Positions 12,029-19,882 of a stretch of 42,517 nt of DNA are shown piece after piece. The position numbers and the translations under genes are program-made. Source of the DNA: CBDCRK01 sp965220955 (GTDB lineage Bacteria > Desulfobacterota > Binatia > Bin18 > CBDCRK01); contig CBDCRK010000033.1 of assembly GCA_965220955.1 (NCBI GenBank), forward strand, positions 1-42,517, in the 5' to 3' direction. Within the stretch, counting starts at the first letter, position 1; every line of letters starts with the position of its first letter. A model generated the notes under the pieces. That model had not been told where the DNA came from and ran no database searches. It saw nothing but the letters and a program-made list of their open reading frames with translations.

Positions 12029-12592
12029 ATGGCTCAGGATCTACGGGACAGAGACCAAGGCCAGTCAGAGGAACCGTGGCTAGCCTTTAGCGACAAAGCG
12101 GTAGAGATGATTAAGCAGGCAATAAAACAGCAGGGAGTGAAAGAGGGTGGTATTCGTATGACGGTGGCTGGCGGGGGCTGCAAAGGGTTCCAGTACAGTC
12201 TTAACCTTGACGAGGCTGCCCGAAGGGATGATCAGGTGGTTGTGCAGGATGGGATTAAGGCTTTCCTTGACCCTGACAGCGCTCGGCATCTAAGAGGGAC
12301 TACATTGGATTATGTCAACAATCGTCATGGGACGGGGTTTCATTTTTTCGGTATGGACTCTGCCCGTACTATTGGCTGTGGATCTACAGTTCTTCTTCGT
12401 TGGTGTATCGACAATGACACCAGAACTGAGGGCTGCATAAAATGCGCCAAGAGACCGTTGATGGAATTAGGCCTAGAGATGCCGAAACCTTTTGTGGACA
12501 GCAGACAAAGTATCTCCCATCCTGGCCTTCGTCCTTTGCCACTCTGTGATAAGTGCCACTATATAGTATGTCGATGTGAGGAGGCGGCATGA
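12029..12592 (+). CDS. A-type Fe-S carrier-like (HesB/IscA) protein with Cys-rich tail
   Basis: 187 residues from ATG 12029, chosen because AGGAGGG lies just upstream. Residues 17-125 match the HesB/IscA fold: 'LAFSDKAVEMIKQAIKQQG', 'IRMTVAGGGCKGFQYSLNL' with Cys51, and 'DYVNNRHGTGFHF'. In IscA the C-terminal loop is C-G-C-G; here it is T-I-G-C117-G-S-T, so the first of the two loop cysteines is Ile115. A 60-residue extension follows with Cys126, CIKC (136-139), CDKCH (173-177) and CRC (181-183), which could bind zinc or an extra cluster. Family members carry Fe-S or iron to apoproteins. The unusual cysteine set suggests a specialised ligand arrangement. It lies downstream of gltBD and the selenocysteine glutaredoxin, all linked to Fe-S or thiol chemistry. 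Confidence 0.75.
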   Translation: MAQDLRDRDQGQSEEPWLAFSDKAVEMIKQAIKQQGVKEGGIRMTVAGGGCKGFQYSLNLDEAARRDDQVVVQDGIKAFLDPDSARHLRGTTLDYVNNRHGTGFHFFGMDSARTIGCGSTVLLRWCIDNDTRTEGCIKCAKRPLMELGLEMPKPFVDSRQSISHPGLRPLPLCDKCHYIVCRCEEAA

Positions 12593-12855
12593 GCCGACCC
12601 GCACGAAGCAATCCTCAGGCTTAGATGTGTCAAGATCGCAAGAGTGCAACACCGGCCTGAGGTAGACTTCGATCGAGAGAATTGCTGTGGTCTGTAATTG
12701 CCAAAGTAGGCCGGAAACTCCACGAACACCTGACCTTCAATTAGCTCACCGCTTCCTATAAGATTCTAGCTGTGTTGAATCGAACACCTGCTTTATCCAG
12801 CAGTCAGCGGGAACCTTGATCCGTGTCACCGAGTTTATAGAAGCAAACAAGGGTC

Positions 12856-14400
12856 TTGGTGAACAGTAAGATTGCGATAGGAAGGTTTTTCTTAGGCTGG
12901 GCTCTTCTGATTCTTATTCCGGGCCTTCTTTTGGCCTCCCCTCTAAGCCCGGCTGCCTGGAGTGAGGTAACCTGGCGGGAGCACTGTCAAGGAGTACGCA
13001 CGAGCTACAATCCCAGTCGGGACTTAAGCAGTAAAATCTTTACCCTCACGCCAAAGGATGAACGCTGGCCGGAGTTTCTTTCCTGGGTGTGGAGCCACAA
13101 GATCAGCGAGCACCGCATCGAAGGCATGAACACAAGAGACAGTGACGACATTTCCCCTGGCGTGAACGTGCACTGGGCCTCAGGTTCGCGTTGGGAGCGA
13201 CATACCACCATGAGCTTTGGTTATGCCATAGCCTATCTGGTGGGAGAGCTAGGTTGGCAGGACACCGACTTTGCCGAGTTTTTCTCTCCGTACGGTGGCA
13301 CCTATGGCATTAATTTGAAGGACCGCCTTGTTCTTATCGACCCGCTAAGGGCCTCTCCCTGGCAGGAGTTCCTCCGATTTCTTACTACCCGCATCCCTGG
13401 GCTCATGATCCTGTCACGGATTAGGGCGGTTAATTCCGAGCAACAGACCGTGACTGTGACCTCTGGCCAGGGGAGGATGGTTGAGACCCCTTATGAACGG
13501 TATGCCTATCTGCTCGGGCAGGTCCTCACCGACTGTCGGGCCTATGAGTTCTTCCAGGCTTATGACCGTCAAGACAAGGGAACCGCTGCAGGACAAGAAC
13601 CAAGAAAAGTCACCCTGTCTACAGCCCTATCAGACAAGCCATTAGCCGCAGCATCGGGGTCTACCGCTGAGACTGACTCGGAATCTAACTCCCGGTTGTC
13701 TTCGTCCCCAGGTCGTACCCTTTATGAGCAGGAATGTAGCGTATGTCATGGCACCAAGGGAGATGGCAAAGGACCGTTCGCTAACGCCCTTTTCCCCCGT
13801 CCTCGCGATTTCACCGGGGGCTTGTTCCGTTATCGTTCTACCCCTACAGGGCAACTCCCAACAGACCAGGACCTTTACCGGGTTGTCTATCGTGGCCTGC
13901 CTGGCACAACTATGCCGGCTTGGAGCCAGTTTCTGCACCAGGAAGAGATTCAGGAGATCAATACCTATCTCAAGGAGTTTAGCAAACGCTTCACTAAGGA
14001 GCCGCCTACAGAAGTTGTAACTATTCCCTCAGTTCCCACGGTGACCCAAGAGGGCTTAGCTATGGGCAAAGAACTTTTTGCTGACATGGGCTGTATAAGC
14101 TGTCACGGAAAAGATGGTAAGGGCAAGGGAAGCGCAAGTCCATACTTAAAAACGGCTGAGGGAGACCCTGCGTCTACACGGGATCTTACTGATAAGTGGA
14201 GCTTTCGTGATGGGCACACGCCTGAAGATGTTTTTCAACGCCTAGCCACTGGAATGGACGGCTCGCCTATGCCTTCCTACCGGGGGTTAGTCTCGGATGA
14301 GAGACTCTGGGACTTGGTTTTCTATATTCTTTCCCTCTCCCCCGCAAAAAGACCTCGAATTGAACCTCTCACGCTGCCATTTAAGCATCTAGGGAGGTAA
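12856..14400 (+). CDS. Periplasmic diheme cytochrome c with novel N-terminal domain
   Basis: 514 residues from TTG 12856; GTG 12859 is equally possible. A signal peptide is clear (IGRFFLGWALLILIPGLLLA, cut near LAS or SPLSP). Residues about 35-240 form a globular region I do not recognise, with 'WASGSRWERHTTMSFGYAIA' and 'YGGTYGINLKDRLVLIDPL'. A Ser/Ala-rich linker leads to two class I cytochrome c domains. Heme sites are CSVCH (Cys294) with 'GKGPFANALFPRPRDFTGG' and CISCH (Cys413), with distal Met candidates in TTMPAW and SPMPSY. Each would bind one c-type heme in the periplasm. The protein probably passes electrons between a dehydrogenase and the respiratory chain. It stands alone between the Fe-S block and the Lpt gene, so its partner is unknown. 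Confidence 0.85.
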   Translation: MVNSKIAIGRFFLGWALLILIPGLLLASPLSPAAWSEVTWREHCQGVRTSYNPSRDLSSKIFTLTPKDERWPEFLSWVWSHKISEHRIEGMNTRDSDDISPGVNVHWASGSRWERHTTMSFGYAIAYLVGELGWQDTDFAEFFSPYGGTYGINLKDRLVLIDPLRASPWQEFLRFLTTRIPGLMILSRIRAVNSEQQTVTVTSGQGRMVETPYERYAYLLGQVLTDCRAYEFFQAYDRQDKGTAAGQEPRKVTLSTALSDKPLAAASGSTAETDSESNSRLSSSPGRTLYEQECSVCHGTKGDGKGPFANALFPRPRDFTGGLFRYRSTPTGQLPTDQDLYRVVYRGLPGTTMPAWSQFLHQEEIQEINTYLKEFSKRFTKEPPTEVVTIPSVPTVTQEGLAMGKELFADMGCISCHGKDGKGKGSASPYLKTAEGDPASTRDLTDKWSFRDGHTPEDVFQRLATGMDGSPMPSYRGLVSDERLWDLVFYILSLSPAKRPRIEPLTLPFKHLGR

Positions 14401-14434
14401 AATCAGCTCCACTTACAGAGCAGGCGATATGAGG

Positions 14435-14455
14435 AAGACCCCTGAAAGGGGTCTT
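14435..14455 (+). terminator. Hairpin after the cytochrome gene, possible terminator
   Basis: A perfect 8-bp stem AAGACCCC / GGGGTCTT with a TGAAA loop starts 35 bp after the cytochrome stop. There is no T-run after it, so intrinsic termination is uncertain. The rest of the 446-bp gap to 14847 holds short frames on both strands that look non-coding. Confidence 0.45.
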
Positions 14456-14846
14456 GATACCGTGCTTACCGCAATAATCCCGCTATACGGGAAGTAACGG
14501 GTCCAGAGAACAGCAAAGGATAGTATCACCGTTTCCTAAATAATCACTTCTGGGGGAAGATCACCTTACCTCGCCTTCCGGGAGAGCAGCTTGTGTGGCT
14601 GGATGTCAGATGTAATGGGAAGGTAAGTGAGCGATACGCCAGATATATCTAGCTCAGGGCTTCGTCACAAGCGGAGCAAGTAGAGGTTTTGCGGGCCCAT
14701 ATGAGCAGCAAAGGGTTGCAGGACTGGCTCAACAGCTTCCTCCCTTCATTCCTTAACACACAGATTGATAGCTTTCTGATACGAAAAAGCAAAGAGTGGG
14801 AGTCACGCCTTATTTTCGTCACCTTGGCTGAAACAAGCACGGTTAG

Positions 14847-17165
14847 CTACCCCCGGCTGCGCAGGGCCAGCATGCTGGCAAGGAGGGCAAGGCTTGCAGA
14901 AGGTCCCCATCCAGCGAGGGCTGAAGGAAGAAAACCTCCATAACCGAGCGACGCTCCCACATCGGTCAGAAGCACATAGCCTACGCCAAGTACGCTGCTC
15001 ACCAGGAGCACCAGGGCAGGGCGGGGGAATGGGGGCCCACTCACAGCAAAGAAGAGTACCACAGCTGGAAGCAGCAGGCAGGCAAGAGGCGCAGCGAGCT
15101 TGACCTGGAGGTCGACACGGTAGGCCGTAGTGTCGTAACCACCAGCCTCAGCGTTGTTGATCTCGCGGGCGAGCTGCCGCACTCCTAGATGCATGGTATC
15201 AAAAGTTGTACTTGGCCCTTCCCCCAGCTGTACGAGAGGATCAGCCGGCACTTTGTGCATCCCCTGATGCGAGATCTCGACGCGCACGGGATCAACCAGC
15301 TTCCAGACACCATTCCCCACATACCGTGCGGCTTGTGCATCGGTACGGCTCACAGGGAGCCCATCTGGACCGAGCTCATGGATCGAGATCTGCTGCGCTT
15401 CTCCAAGCTTGGAATCGAGCTGAGCAGCTTGGTAAACGTGGGTGCCGGCCCGATACCAGATTGCCATCTGCAAGCCAGCCCCTGGCCCGCGATCCTTGAT
15501 CTCCGTTTTCTTAAGCCAGTCCGCCAGAGCATTGGTCCGAGGTACCACAACCTCGTTGAGAAGAAAGTATCCTGGTGCAATAACCCCGGCAATAAACAAC
15601 ATAGGTGTCAGAGCGTGGACTGCTGAAACCCCACAGGCACGCATTCCGGTTACCTCTCCCTGCACGGAGAGGAGGCTTACTGTGAGCGCAGTGGCAAGGA
15701 GAAGGGCCATGGGAACCATGCGCGAGGCAAGCAGTGGTATGCGCGCTCCGTAAAATCGTAGAACCTCGAACGCGCTGGCATGGTAGCGGGCAAACCAGTC
15801 GAGCCGCTCGAGTACATCGACAAGTAAATAGCTGACAAAAAGCAGGGCAAAAGACAAGACCAACGTCTGCACATAGTAGCGAGCAACATAGCGTTGTAGA
15901 AGGTAACGGGGAACAGACGGAAAGCGCAGCTTATCCCAGCTCAACGTCAATGGGGAATGCTCCCAGTAGCCAGCATTACGGCGGCCGGCGTTTCGGCGGC
16001 CGGCGTTTCGGCGGCCGGCGTTTCGGCGGCCAGGACCCCGGTTCTGCAGTAGCTGCCATCCCTGTTGCCACAGAAGCACTACCGCCAGTAGTCCCACCGC
16101 CAGGTTCGGCAGCCACACCCCGACCCCAACACTGACCGCGCCCGCCTGTACAAGACCATCTCCGAGCTGTACAAGCCCATAGTAGGCTACTGTGACAAAG
16201 AGTCCGATAACGCCTCCCCCGGTACGGGAAAAGCGGCGACCCATAATAGCCAGCGACACTGCAAGCAGACCGAAAACAAGACAGGCGCCGGGATAAGAAA
16301 ATCTACGGTGAAGTTCTGCACGCGCCCGCCGGGCCAGACCCTCGTTGTCTGTTTCCACTTGTGTGAGAGCCGCCAGACGCCCGAGCGAAACTCCCGCAAG
16401 CTGCTCCTCGTTCGTCCGTTGCGCGGACACAGGGGTTGCCGGCAAAATCGTCTGGAATGATCCGAAGCGTATCTCGCCACCTCCGCCACGGGGAGAAAGG
16501 AGGGTCTTTGCTTGGTGAAGCCTAAGCCGCGTCGACCCGTCGCCCAGAGGCTCTAGTACACCGCGCTCGGCGAAAATCGTCTGCCCAAAGTCGGAAATCC
16601 ACAGAAGCACGCCACGAAGCTGATCCCCACGGGCAGAGACTTCTCGTGCCACCATCTTCAAGCTACCAAACTCCTGCACAGCGCCCGGGTGGAGTATGAC
16701 ACTCGGGGTTGCCAGGAACACCCGGTGCAGGGAGGCATCGAGCGACCGAGTCGCCCATGGAGAGGCATAAAGGGTAAGCACAAGGCCAGCAGCCGTCATC
16801 ACCGCGGCAAATGCTAGTATCGGACCTGTGAGCCACTGACTCGGAACACCGGCAGCTTCCATCGCCAGAATCTCACGGTCCGTTCGGAGACGGCCGAGTC
16901 CCGCAAGAGCGCCCACCAGAACGGCAAAAGGAAGTGTGCGGGCGGCAAGCGGCACAACCTCGTAGAAGGCGATCCGAGCCACCACCGCACCCCCAAGACC
17001 ACGATTGATGACCAAATCCGAGAAGCCGAGCAGGTCCTTGGTAAGGATTAGCGCCGTTAGCCCTGCTAGGGCAATAGTTGTGGGAACAACAAGTTCTCGG
17101 GCAATATACCATCCTAGCGTTCCCCCAAGACGCACGCTGGGAAAGAACATTGTATGAATTTGCAT
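14847..17165 (-). CDS. LptF-LptG fusion, LPS export permease
   Basis: 772 residues, twice the length of a normal LptF or LptG. Two complete YjgP/YjgQ permease units lie in tandem. Unit 1 (about 12-370) begins LGWYIARELVVPTTIALAGL and has the 'LRTDREILAMEAAGVPSQWL' coupling-helix motif and a beta-jellyroll region. Unit 2 (about 412-772) begins 'LLQRYVARYYVQTLVLSFAL' and has 'LSVQGEVTGMRACGVSA' plus its own jellyroll. Each has three predicted membrane helices before and three after the periplasmic domain. A linker at about 377-397 consists of four RRNAG repeats. LptF and LptG normally form a heterodimer that moves LPS from the inner membrane to LptC/LptA using LptB ATPase. Here both halves are one chain. 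No lptA, lptB or lptC is nearby. The ATG at 17150 is an alternative start, and neither start has a clear Shine-Dalgarno. Confidence 0.9.
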   Translation of the reverse strand: MQIHTMFFPSVRLGGTLGWYIARELVVPTTIALAGLTALILTKDLLGFSDLVINRGLGGAVVARIAFYEVVPLAARTLPFAVLVGALAGLGRLRTDREILAMEAAGVPSQWLTGPILAFAAVMTAAGLVLTLYASPWATRSLDASLHRVFLATPSVILHPGAVQEFGSLKMVAREVSARGDQLRGVLLWISDFGQTIFAERGVLEPLGDGSTRLRLHQAKTLLSPRGGGGEIRFGSFQTILPATPVSAQRTNEEQLAGVSLGRLAALTQVETDNEGLARRARAELHRRFSYPGACLVFGLLAVSLAIMGRRFSRTGGGVIGLFVTVAYYGLVQLGDGLVQAGAVSVGVGVWLPNLAVGLLAVVLLWQQGWQLLQNRGPGRRNAGRRNAGRRNAGRRNAGYWEHSPLTLSWDKLRFPSVPRYLLQRYVARYYVQTLVLSFALLFVSYLLVDVLERLDWFARYHASAFEVLRFYGARIPLLASRMVPMALLLATALTVSLLSVQGEVTGMRACGVSAVHALTPMLFIAGVIAPGYFLLNEVVVPRTNALADWLKKTEIKDRGPGAGLQMAIWYRAGTHVYQAAQLDSKLGEAQQISIHELGPDGLPVSRTDAQAARYVGNGVWKLVDPVRVEISHQGMHKVPADPLVQLGEGPSTTFDTMHLGVRQLAREINNAEAGGYDTTAYRVDLQVKLAAPLACLLLPAVVLFFAVSGPPFPRPALVLLVSSVLGVGYVLLTDVGASLGYGGFLPSALAGWGPSASLALLASMLALRSRG
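15966..16031. repeat. 15-bp tandem repeat in the LptF-LptG linker
   Basis: Three identical 15-bp units GCGGCCGGCGTTTCG occupy 15981-15995, 15996-16010 and 16011-16025. A degenerate copy lies before (15966-15980) and a 6-bp partial copy after. The unit length is a multiple of three and encodes RRNAG on the minus strand, so copy-number change would lengthen or shorten the interdomain linker without breaking the frame. Confidence 0.9.
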
Positions 17166-17311
17166 TGTATAATGTCGGGGTCCGACCTAAAGATTCGATT
17201 TAGCCAACGGCCCGAGCCTCCTTGATTTTCTTACCGTTTTCCCTTATACCGGGCGCGGTAACGGGTATACAAGACCATCGGGTCTCCCTTGTAGCACTAT
17301 GGGTAGTGGCT

Positions 17312-18097
17312 GTGGAAGAAACTGAGCGCCTAGGCCGTATACTCTCGCCACCGGTGAAAGCGATCGTCCTTAGCGCAGGGCCGGGACGGCGCCTGCTGCC
17401 TTTGACCGCAGAGAGGCCCAAATGTCTCCTTCCTGTGGACGCTGATCGCCCGGTGCTTGAGCTCCAGCTGCGTACGCTTGCACGCTGCGGGATCCAATGC
17501 GCGACCGTAATGGTCGGCTTTGGCGCCGACAAGGTTGAACGCTTCCTTGCTACCCACTCTCTTGGGAATATCGAAATTCGCACCCGCTATAACCCCTTCT
17601 TTGAGACCACCAACAATCTGGTCACGTGCTGGCTTGCGGTCCCCGAAATGACAGAGGACTTCGTATTGCTGAACGGTGATACCCTTTTTGAAATGGAAGT
17701 CCTGCGTCGTGTGCTAGCATCCCACAAGGCTCCCGTGACCCTGGCAATCGACCAAAAGGTAGAGTACGACGACGACGACATGAAGGTAACGTTAGACGGC
17801 GGCAGGCGACTCAAGGCGGTGGGGAAGACGCTGGCGGTCCATGAGATCGATGGCGAGTCAATTGGCCTCATGGTGTTCCGAGGCCAGGGAGTAGAAGCCT
17901 TCCGGGCTGCGCTTGGTGAGGCAGTACAGGATCCCGCGGCCCTGCACAAATGGTATCTAGAGGTCATCAACGCCATGGCTAGCTCATTGTTAGTAAAAAC
18001 CGTATCCATCGAGGGGCTATGGTGGACAGAGATTGACACGCCAGAAGATTTCGCCAGGGCACGCTCGTGTTTTGCTCGCAAGCCAGGCGCTACTTGA
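17312..18097 (+). CDS. NTP-transferase family protein, probable cytidylyltransferase
   Basis: About 260 residues. The start is uncertain: GTG 17312 and GTG 17354 (VKAIVLSAGPGRRLLPLT) both leave the catalytic core whole, while the upstream frame to 17222 looks non-coding. The nucleotide-binding signature is 'VLSAGPGRRLLPLTAERPK', close to L-x-A-G-x-G-x-R-L-x-P-L-T. 'FVLLNGDTLFEMEVL' carries the metal-binding Asp, and 'WWTEIDTPEDFARA' is the second metal site. Small-alcohol or choline-phosphate cytidylyltransferases (LicC-like) have this layout. It starts just over 150 bp from the divergent LptFG gene and is followed by a GMC oxidoreductase. A CDP-alcohol phosphatidyltransferase lies 1.8 kb further on, so making a CDP-activated headgroup is a reasonable inference. 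Confidence 0.8.
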   Translation: MEETERLGRILSPPVKAIVLSAGPGRRLLPLTAERPKCLLPVDADRPVLELQLRTLARCGIQCATVMVGFGADKVERFLATHSLGNIEIRTRYNPFFETTNNLVTCWLAVPEMTEDFVLLNGDTLFEMEVLRRVLASHKAPVTLAIDQKVEYDDDDMKVTLDGGRRLKAVGKTLAVHEIDGESIGLMVFRGQGVEAFRAALGEAVQDPAALHKWYLEVINAMASSLLVKTVSIEGLWWTEIDTPEDFARARSCFARKPGAT

Positions 18098-18257
18098 ACG
18101 GGCATAGAGCACAATATTCCCTAGCCAGTTTAGATCACGCCTTTCGCGCAGGCCGCCACAGGAGTCGAGTTCTGCCCGCGACCTAGCAGTGCTGATAGGG
18201 TTAGGTCACTAACCTGTCCATCAAAGTAGGGCAAATTTCAGTAAGAGCAGCCCAACA

Positions 18258-19859
18258 ATGCTCCACGATCTGCTTGCTTATCCTAATAGTGCCACAATCG
18301 ATACCGATGTGTGTATTATTGGCGCCGGCGCCGCAGGAATCATGATTACTCGAGAATTCCTTGGCAAGGCAGTCAATGTTTGTCTGTTAGAGAGTGGCGG
18401 GACCGATTTTGAAGATAACACCCAGTTGCTTTACCAGGGAGAGAACCTGGGAATGCCCTACTACGAACTTGAAGAAGCCCGGTTGCGCTTCTTCGGCGGC
18501 ACGACCGCGGTGTGGGGCGGCCGATGCGTGCCTCTTAACCCGATCGATTTCGACAGGCGCGATTGGGTGCCCCACAGCGGCTGGCCTTTCTCGAAGTCAG
18601 AACTAGACCCCTATTATGCCCGGGCACAGATGGCACTGGAGCTGGGACCAAACGTGTACGACGAGCGCGGCTGGAAGCTACTGGGAATTGTGCCACCAGC
18701 CTTTGATCCGGGCAAGATACGCACGGACTTTTGGCAGTTCGACCATGCCTATTGGCGCTTTGGCTTCAACAACTGTCAAGACCTAAAGGATGCCCCTAAC
18801 GTGAGCATCCTGCTGCATGCCAATGCAACCAACATTCAAATCGATCCTACCGGCACCACAGTGAAACATGTCAACATTGCCAGCATTGAGGGCAAGACCG
18901 GCTGCGTGCGGGCCAAGATGTATGTCCTGGCCGCTGGTGGCATTGAGAATCCCCGCCTCTTGCTGGTCTCCAACAGCGTTCAAGCAGGGGGACTTGGCAA
19001 CCAATATGATCTGGTTGGACGATTCTTCATGGAGCATCCCCATGGACGAGCCGCCCAAGTTTTTGCTCCTCATCCCTATAAGCTTTGGGACCTCTTTCGT
19101 AAGCGCCCTGCCCACATTGGCATACCGTTTGCCCCCATCCTACGGGCCGGCGAAGACCTGCAAAAGAGTGTGGGCATCCTGAATACCTCAGCCGCGCTCA
19201 AATATCAACGCCGGCCTGAAGCGGGACTCTCGATGCATAAGACCCTTTATCATGCGGTCAAATCACGGACCCCTCCAACAACCCAGGGGCGGAGGCTGTG
19301 GCGAATTTACAAACAAACCAACACCATGCGACACCGGATTTTGGACTCGGTAGTGCGCCGAGTGAAGCTCGCATCTGGAAGCAGCGGGCTATATCTAATT
19401 ATCCGTGGTGAACAGGCTCCCAACCCTGCCAGTCGGGTTCTGCTATCGCATCGACGCGATGCGCTGGGGGTACCGCAAGCTGACCTAGACTGGCGTATGA
19501 CTGCCCTTGATAAGCGGAGTGTGACAATATTGGTCGAGACTCTGGATCAGGAATTCCAGCGGTTACAGTTAGGACGGGTACGCGCTGAGGAATGGCTGTC
19601 AAATGAGACAGCAGAGTGGCCAGTAGATCCAACCGTAAGCAATCATGCCATTGGCGGATACCACCATATGGGTACTACCCGTATGTCCGACGACCCCAAG
19701 CAGGGCGTGGTCAACGCAGATGGGCGGGTCCACGGAATCGACAACCTCTACGTTGCCGGCAGTTCGGTGTTTCCCACCTCAGGCTGGGCTAATCCTACGT
19801 TGACGATTATTGCCCTGGCGCTTCGTCTAGCCGAGCATATACAGGCAAGGCTGATCTAA
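18258..19859 (+). CDS. GMC-type FAD oxidoreductase
   Basis: 533 residues. The FAD Rossmann motif 'DVCIIGAGAAGIMITREFLG' starts at residue 17. The GMC N-terminal signature region reads 'LRFFGGTTAVWGGRCVPLNP'. Near the C-terminus 'AIGGYHHMGTTRMSDDPKQG' holds the catalytic His pair region, followed by 'NLYVAGSSVFPTSGWANPTL', the conserved GMC_oxred_C end. The family oxidises alcohols or sugars (choline, glucose, cellobiose, polyols) with FAD. There is no signal peptide. It lies 160 bp after the cytidylyltransferase-like gene, in the same direction. It could oxidise the polyol or amino-alcohol that becomes a lipid headgroup, but this is inference from context. Confidence 0.88.
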   Translation: MLHDLLAYPNSATIDTDVCIIGAGAAGIMITREFLGKAVNVCLLESGGTDFEDNTQLLYQGENLGMPYYELEEARLRFFGGTTAVWGGRCVPLNPIDFDRRDWVPHSGWPFSKSELDPYYARAQMALELGPNVYDERGWKLLGIVPPAFDPGKIRTDFWQFDHAYWRFGFNNCQDLKDAPNVSILLHANATNIQIDPTGTTVKHVNIASIEGKTGCVRAKMYVLAAGGIENPRLLLVSNSVQAGGLGNQYDLVGRFFMEHPHGRAAQVFAPHPYKLWDLFRKRPAHIGIPFAPILRAGEDLQKSVGILNTSAALKYQRRPEAGLSMHKTLYHAVKSRTPPTTQGRRLWRIYKQTNTMRHRILDSVVRRVKLASGSSGLYLIIRGEQAPNPASRVLLSHRRDALGVPQADLDWRMTALDKRSVTILVETLDQEFQRLQLGRVRAEEWLSNETAEWPVDPTVSNHAIGGYHHMGTTRMSDDPKQGVVNADGRVHGIDNLYVAGSSVFPTSGWANPTLTIIALALRLAEHIQARLI

Positions 19860-19882
19860 CCCTACTTTGTCAGTGGGTACTG

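Noticed and set aside
12029..12592. HesB-type selenoprotein
   Set aside because: HesB-like proteins can contain Sec, but no internal UGA occurs in this frame; the UGA at 12590 is followed by non-conserved sequence and is a normal stop.
14649..14943. Short frames on both strands after the cytochrome gene
   Set aside because: No ribosome site, no recognisable family and extension into the LptFG gene on the wrong strand.
15966..16031. CRISPR array
   Set aside because: The 15-bp units are directly adjacent without spacers and lie inside a coding frame.
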